Numbered from the stretch's first letter, positions 26,958 through 37,013 are shown. The stretch is 64,000 bases of DNA from Bacillota bacterium (GCA_029782095.1 JAKOVL010000164.1:1-64000), one strand, 5' to 3'. Notes: a model not told the origin generated them from the sequence alone. Numbers and translations are program-made.

Positions 26958-29090
26958 TTATTTTTCCCTATTGATGGTGATCTTTATATCCAGGGCGGAC
27001 AATCCCCGGGGAAAAACCCGCACGGGGTTTAAATCCATCTCCGTTATCTCTTCAAAATCCAGGGCCAGGCGGGCCACCCGGGCCACGGCGTCTATCAGGG
27101 CGGGAATATCTCCTTTTTTCTTCCCCCGGTAGCCCCTGAGGATGGTGTGGGCCTTGGTTTCAGAGATCATCTCTTCGATGGCCTCCCGGGTATTCAAGCG
27201 GGAGGCAAAGCGGAAGGAGACGTCTTCCAGCAAATTCACGTAGATGCCGCCCAGCCCGAAGACGATTAGCGGCCCAAACTGGACATCCCGGGACATCCCG
27301 ATGATTACCTCCGTCCCGCTGTCCACCATCTTCTGCACCTCGACGCCGTAAATGGGCACTTCCGGGAGAAGGCGCCGCACCCGGTCCACCATGCTTTGAA
27401 AAGTGCGCTCCACTTGGCTGCGATTCTGAAGGCCGACGGCCACACCGCCTACATCGGATTTATGGGAGATGCGCGGCGATGAGATCTTTAGGACAACGGG
27501 GAAGCCGATCTGCTCGCTGATCTCTCCCGCCTCTTCCGCCGATTCGGCCAGGATGATGGGGCTGACGGGTATGCCATAGGCTTGGGCCACGGCGCTGCAC
27601 TCATGACCCAGCAGGACCAGCCGCCGGTCGGCGGCCGCCTGCTCCAGGATCTCCTCTACGGCGCCCCGGTCCAGGGGACCCGGGTCCACGGGGGTCTCTT
27701 GGCGGCGGGAAGACTCCACGTGGCGGACAAAGTGAACCATGCCGCGCACCGCCCTGGCTGCCGGTTCAGGGTAGGAGAAGGTGGGGATCCCGCTCCCGGT
27801 GAGGATTTTCTTGCCGGCCTCCAGGGTGCGCCCGCCCATGTAGACGGCAAAAAGGGTCTTCTCGGCATATTTTTCCTTTATTTTAAGCAGGGTCCGGGCG
27901 GTCTCCTCGGGCTCCGTTACCGCCGTGGGGCAGAGCAGGACCAGGACGTTGTCCACGTTGGGATCGCTGAAAACGGTTTCCAGGGCCAGGCGGTATCTCT
28001 CTTCGGGGGCATCCCCCAGGACATCCACCGGGTTGTAGAAATTTGATTCCGGGGGCAGGTTTTGCCGAAGCTTTTCGATGGTCTCCTTCTCAAAGCGGGA
28101 GATGGTCAGCCCGTACCTCTCCACGGCATCGGTGGCGATAATGGCCGGGCCGCCGGCGTTGGTTATGATGGCCACCCGTTCGCTTTGGGGAAGCGGCTGG
28201 TGAGCGAAAGCCACGGCCAGCTCAAAAAGCTCGTTCATTTCCGCAGCCCGCATGATGCCGCACTGCCGGAAGGCGGTGTCGTAGGCGCGGTTGCTTCCCG
28301 CCAGGGCCCCGGTGTGGGAACTGGCGGCCCTGGCCCCGGCGCTGCTGGTGCCTGCTTTGAAAACGATAATCGGCTTCTTCCTTCCGGCCTCGGAGCAGAT
28401 TTCCAGGAAGCGCTTGCCGTCGGTGACATCTTCCAGGTAGCAGATAATGGCCCTGGTGTAGGGATCCTCGATGCAGCTTTGGATAAAATCGATCTCGTTC
28501 AAGTCGGCTTTATTGCCCAGGCTGATAAATCGGGAAAAGCCCAGATCCAGGTCGAAGCTCCAATCCAGGATGGATAAGACCATGGCGCCGCTCTGGGAGA
28601 TGAAGGAGATGTTTCCCTCCTTCGGGAACCCCCTGGCGAAGGAGGCATTCAAAGGGGTGTGCGTATCCATGAGGCCGACGCAATTGGGACCCAGCATGCG
28701 CATGTTGTATTTCCGGCAGATGGACACCAGGTCGCGTTCCCGCCTTAAGCCTTCGCTTCCCGTTTCTTTGAAGCCGGCGGTGATTACGATGAGGGCCTTG
28801 CATCCCGCCTTGCCGCAATCCTCGGCAACGGAGAGCACCGCTTTTTCCGGGACGACGATGATCCCCAGGTCCACGGGAAAGGGGACCTCCGTCATGCTGG
28901 GATAGCATTTTATACCGGCGATTTCTTCCTCCCGCGGGTTAACGGGAATAATTTTCCCGGGGAACCGACTCCGGATTAAATTATGCAAGATGGCGTTTCC
29001 GATTTTTTTAGGGGAGCGGGAGGCCCCAATAACCGCCACTTTTTCCGGGTTAAAAAGTGCGTTTAGTCCGTGCATTTTAATCCGCTCCAA
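26958..29090 (-). CDS. ADP-forming acetate/acyl-CoA ligase (fused alpha-beta)
   Basis: NPEKVAVIGASRSPKKIGNAILHNL CoA-binding domain, FISQSGAM, SSHTGALAGS catalytic-His region, C-terminal ATP-grasp (FPVVLKISSPRISHKSDVGGV). Confidence 0.9.
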   Translation of the reverse strand: MERIKMHGLNALFNPEKVAVIGASRSPKKIGNAILHNLIRSRFPGKIIPVNPREEEIAGIKCYPSMTEVPFPVDLGIIVVPEKAVLSVAEDCGKAGCKALIVITAGFKETGSEGLRRERDLVSICRKYNMRMLGPNCVGLMDTHTPLNASFARGFPKEGNISFISQSGAMVLSILDWSFDLDLGFSRFISLGNKADLNEIDFIQSCIEDPYTRAIICYLEDVTDGKRFLEICSEAGRKKPIIVFKAGTSSAGARAASSHTGALAGSNRAYDTAFRQCGIMRAAEMNELFELAVAFAHQPLPQSERVAIITNAGGPAIIATDAVERYGLTISRFEKETIEKLRQNLPPESNFYNPVDVLGDAPEERYRLALETVFSDPNVDNVLVLLCPTAVTEPEETARTLLKIKEKYAEKTLFAVYMGGRTLEAGKKILTGSGIPTFSYPEPAARAVRGMVHFVRHVESSRRQETPVDPGPLDRGAVEEILEQAAADRRLVLLGHECSAVAQAYGIPVSPIILAESAEEAGEISEQIGFPVVLKISSPRISHKSDVGGVAVGLQNRSQVERTFQSMVDRVRRLLPEVPIYGVEVQKMVDSGTEVIIGMSRDVQFGPLIVFGLGGIYVNLLEDVSFRFASRLNTREAIEEMISETKAHTILRGYRGKKKGDIPALIDAVARVARLALDFEEITEMDLNPVRVFPRGLSALDIKITINREK

Positions 29091-29196
29091 CAGTAACGAT
29101 CTGAGTTTATATGAGTAGTATGCTCAAAGAGGAAATGTTGAATTAAACAAAAAATGCGCCCCCGAGTCAGCATTGAGCGGGGGGGATGGTGACAAG

Positions 29197-29246
29197 GGAA
29201 TTTGACTTTGGCTCCTCCGTTGAGTCAAAGGAATTTGACTTTGGCT
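29197..29246. repeat. Short direct repeat
   Basis: GGAATTTGACTTTGGCT at 29197-29213 and 29230-29246. Confidence 0.7.
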
Positions 29247-29571
29247 TATCCTTAAATTGGGAAACGGCGACGAAATAGGCGGGGAGACGGCAATTTTGGC
29301 TTACCAGAGTGCGAGCCTGAGGACGGTGACCTTGGGTTTTACTTGACCTGCCAAAAAAAATGGCAGATATGGTTTGTGATTTTATGTCTGCATTTTGGAA
29401 TGAACCCAAAGTGCAGCGTCCCTTGAGTCAAAAAGCAAATAGCTTCGATATACTTGGTATAGGGGCCGATAACATATATCTTTTTTTACATTGACTTTTT
29501 GATGAAGTTTGTTAAAATGTATCTTGATGCTTTTTGCCTTCCATAAATTTGGATACAAGGAGGTATTAAGA

Positions 29572-29955
29572 ATGAGCGCTTTGGGCCGTCATGTTTTGGC
29601 TGAGTTTTACGGTTGTCCCGACACAATTCTGAACGATCTGGCGCAAATTCGGCAGGAAATGGTGACAGCGGCTCTTATTGCCGGAGCAGAAGTAAGGGAA
29701 ACCGTATTTCATCAGTTCTCCCCCCAGGGTGTAAGCGGCGTAGTCGTGATCTCCGAATCACACCTGGCCATTCATACCTGGCCGGAGTTTGGCTACGCGG
29801 CGGTGGATATCTTTACCTGCGGTCAAACTGTTGACCCCTGGGTATCCTGTAATTACCTTAAACAGAAATTTGCCGCGCAAAACATGACTGCCCGGGAAAT
29901 AAAGCGCGGTATATTCGATGTACCTCTGGAGCATAAGCCGGCGGTCAATTACTAA
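29572..29955 (+). CDS. speH: S-adenosylmethionine decarboxylase proenzyme
   Basis: [24 protein letters not shown]..., self-cleavage [24 protein letters not shown]. Confidence 0.95.
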   Translation: MSALGRHVLAEFYGCPDTILNDLAQIRQEMVTAALIAGAEVRETVFHQFSPQGVSGVVVISESHLAIHTWPEFGYAAVDIFTCGQTVDPWVSCNYLKQKFAAQNMTAREIKRGIFDVPLEHKPAVNY

Positions 29956-29969
29956 AGGAGGTCGGGTAG

Positions 29970-30881
29970 TTGGCGAAAGAAAATAAATGGCACGTGGATT
30001 TTACGGGACCGCACATGGCTTCCATGTATGCCATCGAGACCTACTATGTAAACCTTGTTTCCCCTTTTCAACGAGTGGAAGTAGCCAAGTCCAGCCTTTT
30101 CGGAAAGTGCCTCATCCTGGATGGTAAAATCCAATCTTCCGAATTTGACGAGTATATCTACCACGAAGCGCTGGTCCATCCGGCCATGCTGGCCCATCCC
30201 CGGCCTCGCACCGTCATGGTTATAGGGGGAGGGGAAGGCGCCACCCTGAGGGAGGTTTTCAAACACCCCTCCGTGGAAAAAGTAGTCATGGTGGATATCG
30301 ATAAAGATGTTGTTGACCTCTGCAAGGAATATCTTCCCGAGTGGCACCAGGGGAGCTTTGAGGATGCGCGGCTGGAACTAATCCACGCCGATGCCCGACA
30401 GTACCTGGAAGATAACGAGGTCGCTTTCGACGTAATGATTATTGACCTGCCCGAGCCGGTGGAGGAAGGTCCCTCGCGCCGCCTGTTTACCAGGCAATTT
30501 TACCAGATCGTCAAGAAGCGCTTAAATGAAAACGGCATTATGGTCCTGCAATCCGGCGATTTCAGCCTGACCTTTATGGAGGCCCATAGTGCCATATACA
30601 AAACCGTTGCCTCGGTTATGCCGGCGGCGTACTCGTACCATGTATTCATCCCTTCCTTCAACACGGACTGGAGCTTTGTAATTACTGCCCGGGAAGGAGA
30701 CCCCTTTAAGGAGCTGGACAGCCGGGAGCTGGACCGGCGCATAGCCGAACGCGACCTGCAATTGAAATCGTATGATGGAGTGACTCACCAGGGCATGTTT
30801 TCCATCCCCAAAAACATTCGTGCCGAGCGCGATTCAGGGACAATGATCATAGATGATGACAACTTGTTGACTATCGATTAA
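29970..30881 (+). CDS. speE: Spermidine synthase (polyamine aminopropyltransferase)
   Basis: TTG start with [58 protein letters not shown]. Confidence 0.95.
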   Translation: MAKENKWHVDFTGPHMASMYAIETYYVNLVSPFQRVEVAKSSLFGKCLILDGKIQSSEFDEYIYHEALVHPAMLAHPRPRTVMVIGGGEGATLREVFKHPSVEKVVMVDIDKDVVDLCKEYLPEWHQGSFEDARLELIHADARQYLEDNEVAFDVMIIDLPEPVEEGPSRRLFTRQFYQIVKKRLNENGIMVLQSGDFSLTFMEAHSAIYKTVASVMPAAYSYHVFIPSFNTDWSFVITAREGDPFKELDSRELDRRIAERDLQLKSYDGVTHQGMFSIPKNIRAERDSGTMIIDDDNLLTID

Positions 30882-30897
30882 AAAAGGGGAGCTGCCC

Positions 30898-31362
30898 ATG
30901 AAAACCAGGGAACGAACTTTTATAATGATCAAGCCCGACGGCGTGCAGCGCGGGCTGGTGGGGGAAGTTATCTCCCGCTTGGAAAGAAAAGGCCTTAAGC
31001 TAACGGCCATGAAGATGATGGTGATCTCCGAGGAGCTGGCGGCGCAGCACTACGGGGAACATAAGGGCAAGGATTTCTACGACAGCCTGGTTTCCTATAT
31101 CACCTCGGGACCGGTAGTCGCCATGGTTTGGGAGGGGGACCGCGCTGTCACCTTGTCCCGGATTATTATTGGCGCTACCGACCCGGCCAAGGCGGCACCG
31201 GGCACCATCCGGGGCGACCTGGCCATTTCCGTTGGAAACAACCTGGTGCACGGCTCCGATTCCCTGGCCAGCGCCGAACGGGAGATCAAGCTTTTCTTTA
31301 GCCAAGAGGAACTGATTGACTACCGGCTTTCTTCGGAAAGCTGGATTTACGGGGAAGAGTAG
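30898..31362 (+). CDS. ndk: Nucleoside diphosphate kinase
   Basis: [27 protein letters not shown]; active-site [16 protein letters not shown]. Confidence 0.95.
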   Translation: MKTRERTFIMIKPDGVQRGLVGEVISRLERKGLKLTAMKMMVISEELAAQHYGEHKGKDFYDSLVSYITSGPVVAMVWEGDRAVTLSRIIIGATDPAKAAPGTIRGDLAISVGNNLVHGSDSLASAEREIKLFFSQEELIDYRLSSESWIYGEE

Positions 31363-31411
31363 GCCGGAAAGAGAAAGCCGGAACTGACAATCAAAATGGC
31401 AAAATGGGATG

Positions 31412-31441
31412 AAAAAGCGGAACCAGTTTCCGCTTTTTCTA
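31412..31441. terminator. Terminator after ndk
   Basis: AAAAAGCGGAA-CCAG-TTTCCGCTTTTTCT. Confidence 0.75.
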
Positions 31442-31486
31442 TTGCCTTCCGGGGAGCAGCGTGGTATAATATAACTAACCTAATAA
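31442..31486 (+). promoter_or_regulatory. Promoter plus putative Rrf2 operator
   Basis: TTGCCT (31442-31447), 17-nt spacer, TATAAT (31465-31470); TAACTAACCTAATAA (31472-31486) begins 1 nt after the -10. Confidence 0.6.
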
Positions 31487-31508
31487 GTAATATATAGGGG
31501 GTGAGAGA

Positions 31509-32081
31509 ATGTTCAACACCAAGTGTCCGGGTCAGGATACCCGCTACTGGACGGCGGATGATATTTTCGAAGAACAGTGCCCCCATTGCGGCGGAACGGT
31601 GGAGTTCTGGAAGACCGATGTTCGCCTGCGCTGCCCCCATTGCCGGAAAAAGGTGGTTAATCCCCGTTTTAATCTCGGCTGCGCCCAGTGGTGTGCCTAT
31701 GCCGAGCAGTGCCTGGGCAGTGTGAAGAAGGGGGTGGCTCCCCGATCCTTGCGCCAGGTCCTGGAGAGTGAGCTTAATCGTCTTATGCACGGCTTAACCC
31801 TGCCTTTGGAAAAGATCAAGTCCGCTTTCAATGAGGTGGAGCATCGCTGCCGGGAAAAGGAAAGAGATCCTTTGGCCTTGCTGGCCGCTCTGGTAGTCGT
31901 CGGGGCCAAAAAGTACGGAAGGCTGCCGCAGCATGGAGAATTTCTGCAGCGGCTGGAAGGGGAGCATCATTTTCCCGATGAGGCCGTGAAAGAAACAGGA
32001 AGATTAGTGGAGAATATTCTAGCCCGGCAGGTTGAGGGGGATCCGGAGAAATTGATCCTGGAAATAATGGAGCATATTTAA
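31509..32081 (+). CDS. Zinc-ribbon/cysteine-rich protein of unknown function
   Basis: GVR ATG context; CPHCGGTVEFWKTDVRLRCPHCRKK and CAQWCAYAEQC in the N-terminus, helical C-terminus. Confidence 0.75.
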   Translation: MFNTKCPGQDTRYWTADDIFEEQCPHCGGTVEFWKTDVRLRCPHCRKKVVNPRFNLGCAQWCAYAEQCLGSVKKGVAPRSLRQVLESELNRLMHGLTLPLEKIKSAFNEVEHRCREKERDPLALLAALVVVGAKKYGRLPQHGEFLQRLEGEHHFPDEAVKETGRLVENILARQVEGDPEKLILEIMEHI

Positions 32082-32098
32082 GAAGGGGGAGAGGGTGG

Positions 32099-32836
32099 AT
32101 GAGTAAAACGGTCCGGAAAATTATAAGAATCAATGAAGAAAAGTGTGACGGGTGCGGGTTGTGTATCCCGGCCTGCGCCGAGGGAGCCCTGCAAATCGTG
32201 GACGGGAAAGCCAAACTAATTGACGATCGTTTTTGTGACGGCCTGGGAAACTGCCTGGGGGAATGCCCCCGGGGCGCCATTGAGATTATTGAACGGGAGG
32301 CTGATCCTTTCGACGAAAAAGCGGTGGAAGAGCACCTGAAGTCGGAAAAGTCGAGGGAGGAGAAGGAGGAAAAGACCCTGCCCTGCGGCTGCCCCGGTTC
32401 CATGGAGCGCAGCGATATAAAGAAGACGCCCGGGCAATATGCGCCGGAAAGCGACTCCAATGTCCTGGAACCGGAGCTGAGCCACTGGCCGGTGCAGCTG
32501 CAACTGGTTTCGCCGCGGGCGCGTTTTCTGCAGGAAGCGGATCTGCTCATTTCCGCCGATTGTGTTCCCTTCGCCTACCCGGACTTCCACCGCAAGTTTC
32601 TAAGGGAGAGATCTTTGCTGGTGGGCTGCCCCAAGCTGGACGACGTGGAAGCCTACCATGAAAAACTGGTGGAAATCTTCAAAAACAACGTTATCTACAG
32701 CATTACCGTGGTCCGGATGGAGGTGCCCTGCTGTTCCGGCTTAAGCCGGCTGGTCAGATCGGCTTTGCAGGAAGCGGGCAAGGATATGCCCGTCAAGGAG
32801 ATAATTATCGGAATCGACGGCACCATTAAGAAATAA
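32099..32836 (+). CDS. 4Fe-4S ferredoxin-domain protein
   Basis: CDGCGLCIPACAEGAL and CDGLGNCLGECPRGAI; C-terminal cysteine residues CVP, CPKLD, CCSG. Confidence 0.85.
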   Translation: MSKTVRKIIRINEEKCDGCGLCIPACAEGALQIVDGKAKLIDDRFCDGLGNCLGECPRGAIEIIEREADPFDEKAVEEHLKSEKSREEKEEKTLPCGCPGSMERSDIKKTPGQYAPESDSNVLEPELSHWPVQLQLVSPRARFLQEADLLISADCVPFAYPDFHRKFLRERSLLVGCPKLDDVEAYHEKLVEIFKNNVIYSITVVRMEVPCCSGLSRLVRSALQEAGKDMPVKEIIIGIDGTIKK

Positions 32837-32884
32837 GAATTAAAGAATTGCTCTCAAAAGAATTTTATTCAAATCTAGATCCAA

Positions 32885-32924
32885 CCCGGGGCGCCGGATA
32901 TTGAAGGCCGGCGCCCCGGGTTTA
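32885..32924 (+). terminator. Rho-independent terminator
   Basis: CCCGGGGCGCCGG / CCGGCGCCCCGGG followed by TTTAT. Confidence 0.75.
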
Positions 32925-33002
32925 TAATTCATTATTTGTAAAGATAGAAAAAGCCGGATACCCAGGCCATTAATCGAATCGATTACCAGGAGGAGAGAAG
33001 GG

Positions 33003-33545
33003 TCAAATAACGGGAACCGGTTCCCGTTTGCCTTCCAGCCCGTTATCGATATATCCCCCTTGGAAAGGAGAGGGAATCTGTCCTGAGGCTTCCGGGAAGA
33101 GGCGATCATCCCCCAGCATGGCGGTAACGGGACCGCAAAAGGCCCCGAAGATGACATGGTTCAACAGGGAAAGGAAGGGAGACGTGGCTCTCCTGCTGGG
33201 CAAGGCCAGACCCAGGCGCCGGGTAAGTCCTTCCAGAAGCATCCAGTAAGTCAAGCTCACGCCCACCCCCTTTACCAGGGCGGAATCCCGTCCCGTGGCC
33301 GAGAGCAAATAAGCGGTGACTACCCCCAGCGATGCAGCCAGGAACTGGTTGGTCACATAACCGACTATTTTGCTGGGAGCAGTGTCCAGTTGGTTTCTAT
33401 GCACAAAAATGCTGGCGGCTTGCTGTTCGTAGGTAAGGTCGGTCAACCCCAGGATGCGCTGCATTTTATTAAAAAGCCTTCCCGGGATGGAGCAGAGCAG
33501 GCCGGAGGCTATGCCCAGCACGATGCGATCCTTAATTTTCACCAT
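33003..33545 (-). CDS. Hypothetical membrane-associated protein
   Basis: MVKIKDRIVLGIASGLLCSIPGRLFNKMQRILGL...; hydrophobic segments; start chosen at 33545. Confidence 0.6.
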   Translation of the reverse strand: MVKIKDRIVLGIASGLLCSIPGRLFNKMQRILGLTDLTYEQQAASIFVHRNQLDTAPSKIVGYVTNQFLAASLGVVTAYLLSATGRDSALVKGVGVSLTYWMLLEGLTRRLGLALPSRRATSPFLSLLNHVIFGAFCGPVTAMLGDDRLFPEASGQIPSPFQGGYIDNGLEGKREPVPVI

Positions 33546-33739
33546 TTTAATCACCCTCAAGGAATAGCTTATCCCGAGGGGTGGCAAGGATGAGTGAGAA
33601 ATTCTGGAGCGGTTAGATAATATAAGTAAGCGAAACCGCCCTGAAACGGCCCGGTACTGGTTTATGGACGGCGAATTGCGGCTCTGCCATTAGGCTTCTC
33701 GCGGCCGGGGCGCAGGGTGAGCAAAAGGGTGAAGGAAGG

Positions 33740-34192
33740 CTAGTTGAGGCTTTGGGATTGAACCGCCCCTGGCTCCTGCTTCGAAACGGCATTAAACCTT
33801 TCCGCCAGCTGCTTAATGGTGACCTGTTCCAGGACGGAGAGCATCTTCTCCTGGGCCTCGCTCCAGACCTGTCTCAGAGGGCACTCCTCTTTATTTTGGC
33901 AAGGCTTGTTCTCCATCAGGCAGCGAGTGATGGTCACCGGCCCGTCGATAAGCTCGATAACATCCCGCAGGGTAATATCCTCGGGGCTGCGCGACAACTC
34001 GACTCCACCCGCGGGTCCCCGCGAGCTGGTGATCCAGCCGGCTTGGCGCAGGATGCCCATCAACTGCACAACCAGATTTCCGGGTATGTTTTGCTCCCGG
34101 GCGATGGCGGCGGTAGTGGTTTTGCTGCCTTTTTCCTGGCGAGCCAGCTCTACCAGGGCGGCGATGGCATACTCGGCTTTGCGCGTGATCAA
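33740..34192 (-). CDS. Rrf2-family transcriptional regulator, probable Fe-S sensor
   Basis: MITRKAEYAIAALVELARQE..., wHTH; three-Cys motif CLMENKPCQNKEEC. Confidence 0.92.
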   Translation of the reverse strand: MITRKAEYAIAALVELARQEKGSKTTTAAIAREQNIPGNLVVQLMGILRQAGWITSSRGPAGGVELSRSPEDITLRDVIELIDGPVTITRCLMENKPCQNKEECPLRQVWSEAQEKMLSVLEQVTIKQLAERFNAVSKQEPGAVQSQSLN

Positions 34193-34214
34193 CTTCCATC
34201 CCTCATATTATATA

Positions 34215-34260
34215 TAACTAAGATAGTAATATTATATCTCGTTACGACAAAGCCTGTCAA
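34215..34260 (-). promoter_or_regulatory. Rrf2 gene promoter with putative autoregulatory operator
   Basis: Minus strand TTGACA (34255-34260), 18-nt spacer, TATAAT (34231-34236); plus-strand TAACTAAGATAGTAA at 34215-34229. Confidence 0.65.
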
Positions 34261-34633
34261 GGGGAGCAAGCCAGGGGGGAAGGTGACTTTGGCACACCGA
34301 CAGAACTGGTAAGTATGGCCTCGTAATGCTTGCCAAGCTCCGCTGAATCAAAAGGTACACTTCCTTGAATATACTAATTAATATATATCGCAACAACCGT
34401 CCCCTGATTTAAATCCCCCCAAATCGGTAGACGGAACCATAAATCTTGCCTAATGGCAGCAGTTTAATACCTTTTCGAGAAACAATATAAAAACGGTTAT
34501 TTTCCAAAAAACGCATGAAAAAGAAGGACAAAGGCCCAGCCGCCGGCATTGCTTTAAAAATGGTTCTGTTTGTAGTAAAATTAGGTTAACAGAAAAACAG
34601 CTCGCTTAAATTAAAGTAAAAGGAAAGGCGGCG

Positions 34634-35971
34634 GTGACAGTTATTAAAGCCATGAAGCGCATGCCTGGGCTCTGGTGGCCGGTAGTAATCCTGCTAGTGC
34701 TCCTGGTACTAAATGCTGCTCCGGTCGCTGCGGAGAACCAGGTTTTTGTTCTAAAAATAGAAGGCACTATAACTGCCGGCCAGCTCAACTTTATTAAAAG
34801 GCAAATCCAGGCGGCCGAAGAAGTTGGGGCCGATCTCCTGGTAATTGTGCTGAATACCCCCGGGGGAATAGTTGACGCTACCCTGGAGATCAATGAAGCC
34901 TTTTTAAATGCCAGGGTTCCGGTAGCGGTCTTTGTGGCACCCGCCGGTGCCATTGCCGGTTCCGCGGGGGCCTTTATAGTGGTATCCTCCGACATAGCCG
35001 CCATGGCACCCGGGACCACCATCGGCGCTGCCCATCCCGTGGCCCTCACTCCCGAAGGGACTACTGCCGCCGACGAGAAGACAACTAAATTTTTGGCCGG
35101 GCATATTAAGTCCCTGGCCAGGGAAAAGGGGCGGCCCACCGATGTAGCGGAGAAATTTGTGACGGAGAATCTGAGCATCAGTTCCCGGGAGGCCTTGGAA
35201 AAGGGGTTAATTGAATACCTGGTCCACGACCTGGATGAACTCCTGGATGTCCTGGACGGGGTGGAGATCGAAAAGAAGGGCCGTACTTACACCTTGAATA
35301 CCGCCGGGGCCACGGTGGTCCACGTGGAGATGAATGCGCAGGAACGCTTCCAGAACTGGCTCAGCGATCCCCAGATTGCATTTATTTTGCTTATGCTAGG
35401 GATCCTGGGCATTTATTTCGGGTTAAATATGCCGGGCACCATTGTGCCGGAAGTAGGTGGTGTAATCATGCTGATAATGGGAATTTACGGAATCGGTCTT
35501 TTTGATACCGGTACTACCGGAATAATCCTTTTGATTCTGGGAATAGGATTAATAATCGCCGAGATATTTACAGCCGGCTTCGGTGTCCTGGGCATTGGAG
35601 GAGCAGTCTGCTTAGTATCCGGCGCCATCTTACTGCCCCAGGAGCCCTTGATGGCTGCCGAGTGGTACGGTACCTTCCGCAGTACAGCTTTCGGGGCCGT
35701 AATCGGGGTTTCCATAATTGTTTTGCTTATTATTTACAGCGTGGTGAGGAGTCGGAAAAAATGGACCGAAGGCAGCGCCTTCTTCCTGCCCCCCAAGAAG
35801 GCGACGGTTACCGTTGAGCTGAATCCCGTAGGGATGGTTACGGCCAGGGGCGAGCTTTGGAAAGCACGGAGCGAGGGAGGCAAAACCATACCCGTGGGCA
35901 CTGAGGTGGAAGTGGTCCGGGCGGAAGATCTGACTTTGTGGGTCCGTCCCCTCCAAGAAAAATCGGATTAA
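34634..35971 (+). CDS. NfeD-family membrane-bound ClpP-class serine protease
   Basis: VIVLNTPGGIVDATLEI, PAGAIAGSAGAFI, C-terminal NfeD TM region and OB-like domain; GTG start. Confidence 0.92.
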   Translation: MTVIKAMKRMPGLWWPVVILLVLLVLNAAPVAAENQVFVLKIEGTITAGQLNFIKRQIQAAEEVGADLLVIVLNTPGGIVDATLEINEAFLNARVPVAVFVAPAGAIAGSAGAFIVVSSDIAAMAPGTTIGAAHPVALTPEGTTAADEKTTKFLAGHIKSLAREKGRPTDVAEKFVTENLSISSREALEKGLIEYLVHDLDELLDVLDGVEIEKKGRTYTLNTAGATVVHVEMNAQERFQNWLSDPQIAFILLMLGILGIYFGLNMPGTIVPEVGGVIMLIMGIYGIGLFDTGTTGIILLILGIGLIIAEIFTAGFGVLGIGGAVCLVSGAILLPQEPLMAAEWYGTFRSTAFGAVIGVSIIVLLIIYSVVRSRKKWTEGSAFFLPPKKATVTVELNPVGMVTARGELWKARSEGGKTIPVGTEVEVVRAEDLTLWVRPLQEKSD

Positions 35972-35984
35972 AGGAGGTTTTAAG

Positions 35985-36749
35985 TTGGAAACTATTTTTT
36001 ATCCCGTTGTCGTTTTACTTGTTCTCTTCCTGATTTCCGCTATCAAGGTGGTCAAGGAGTACGAGCGGATGGTAGTCTTCCGGCTGGGGCGCCTGATCGG
36101 AGCGAAAGGTCCGGGCCTGGTTTTTGTCATCCCCCTGGTTGACCGGACGACCCGCATCTCTATGCGCATCGTTACCCTGGACGTGCCCACTCAAGATGTG
36201 ATTACCAGGGATAACGTCACCACCAGCGTGAACGCCGTGGTCTACTACCGGGTTGTGGATCCCAACAAGGCCATGGTCAACGTGGAAGATTACCGCTTTG
36301 CCACCGCCCAGCTGGCGCAGACGACCTTGCGCAGCGTGGCGGGCCAGGCTGAGCTGGACGAGCTCTTGGCGGAGCGGGAGAAGCTAAACCAGTTGATCCA
36401 GAAGATCCTCGACGAGGCCACGGATCCCTGGGGCATCAAGGTGACCGCCGTGGAGATCAAAGACGTGAACATTCCCGAAGGGCTGCAGAAGGCCATCTCC
36501 CGCCAGGCCACGGCGGAGAGGGAGCGCCGCGCCATTATTGTCCAGGCCGAGGGGGAGAAGCAGGCCGCCGAGAAACTGGCCGAGGCGGCTGCCATCCTCA
36601 ACAGCCAGGAAGGCGCCATGTATATCCGTCTCCTGCGCACTCTGCCGGAGATTGCCTCCCAGCAGGGATCTATGATTGCCTTCCCCTTGCCCGTGGAGCT
36701 GCGCCACCTCTTCCCCATGAAGCAGGAGGTAAGCAAGGCCAAGGAATAA
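35985..36749 (+). CDS. Stomatin/slipin SPFH-domain protein
   Basis: IKVVKEYERMVVFRLGRLIGAKGPGLVFVIPLVD; DVPTQDVITRDNVTTSVNAVVYYRV. Confidence 0.93.
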   Translation: METIFYPVVVLLVLFLISAIKVVKEYERMVVFRLGRLIGAKGPGLVFVIPLVDRTTRISMRIVTLDVPTQDVITRDNVTTSVNAVVYYRVVDPNKAMVNVEDYRFATAQLAQTTLRSVAGQAELDELLAEREKLNQLIQKILDEATDPWGIKVTAVEIKDVNIPEGLQKAISRQATAERERRAIIVQAEGEKQAAEKLAEAAAILNSQEGAMYIRLLRTLPEIASQQGSMIAFPLPVELRHLFPMKQEVSKAKE

Positions 36750-36877
36750 AGAAGGTCATAAAAGGGCTAAAGATTGGGGGAGGCGCGGACCTTCCGCCGA
36801 TTCGTCCAGGCGAAATTTGCGGAAACGGTCTTGATATCTGCCGTTGAATTTTATATAATACCTAATGTAGCTTTCAA

Positions 36878-36964
36878 GCGAGCGTGGCGGAAAGGCAGAC
36901 GCGCTAGATTCAGGATCTAGTGGGAAAAACTCCCGTGGAGGTTCAAATCCTCTCGCTCGCACCA
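36878..36964 (+). tRNA. tRNA-Leu (anticodon CAG)
   Basis: GCGAGCG/CGCTCGC acceptor, CTAGA-TTCAGGA-TCTAG anticodon arm, long variable arm, encoded CCA. Confidence 0.95.
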
Positions 36965-36973
36965 CGAAAAAAC

Positions 36974-37013
36974 GGTAACCGCAGGGCTTACAAGCATCCT
37001 GCGGTTACTTGCT
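36974..37013 (+). terminator. Hairpin/terminator after tRNA-Leu
   Basis: GTAACCGCAGG / CCTGCGGTTAC inverted repeat; weak T-run. Confidence 0.5.
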
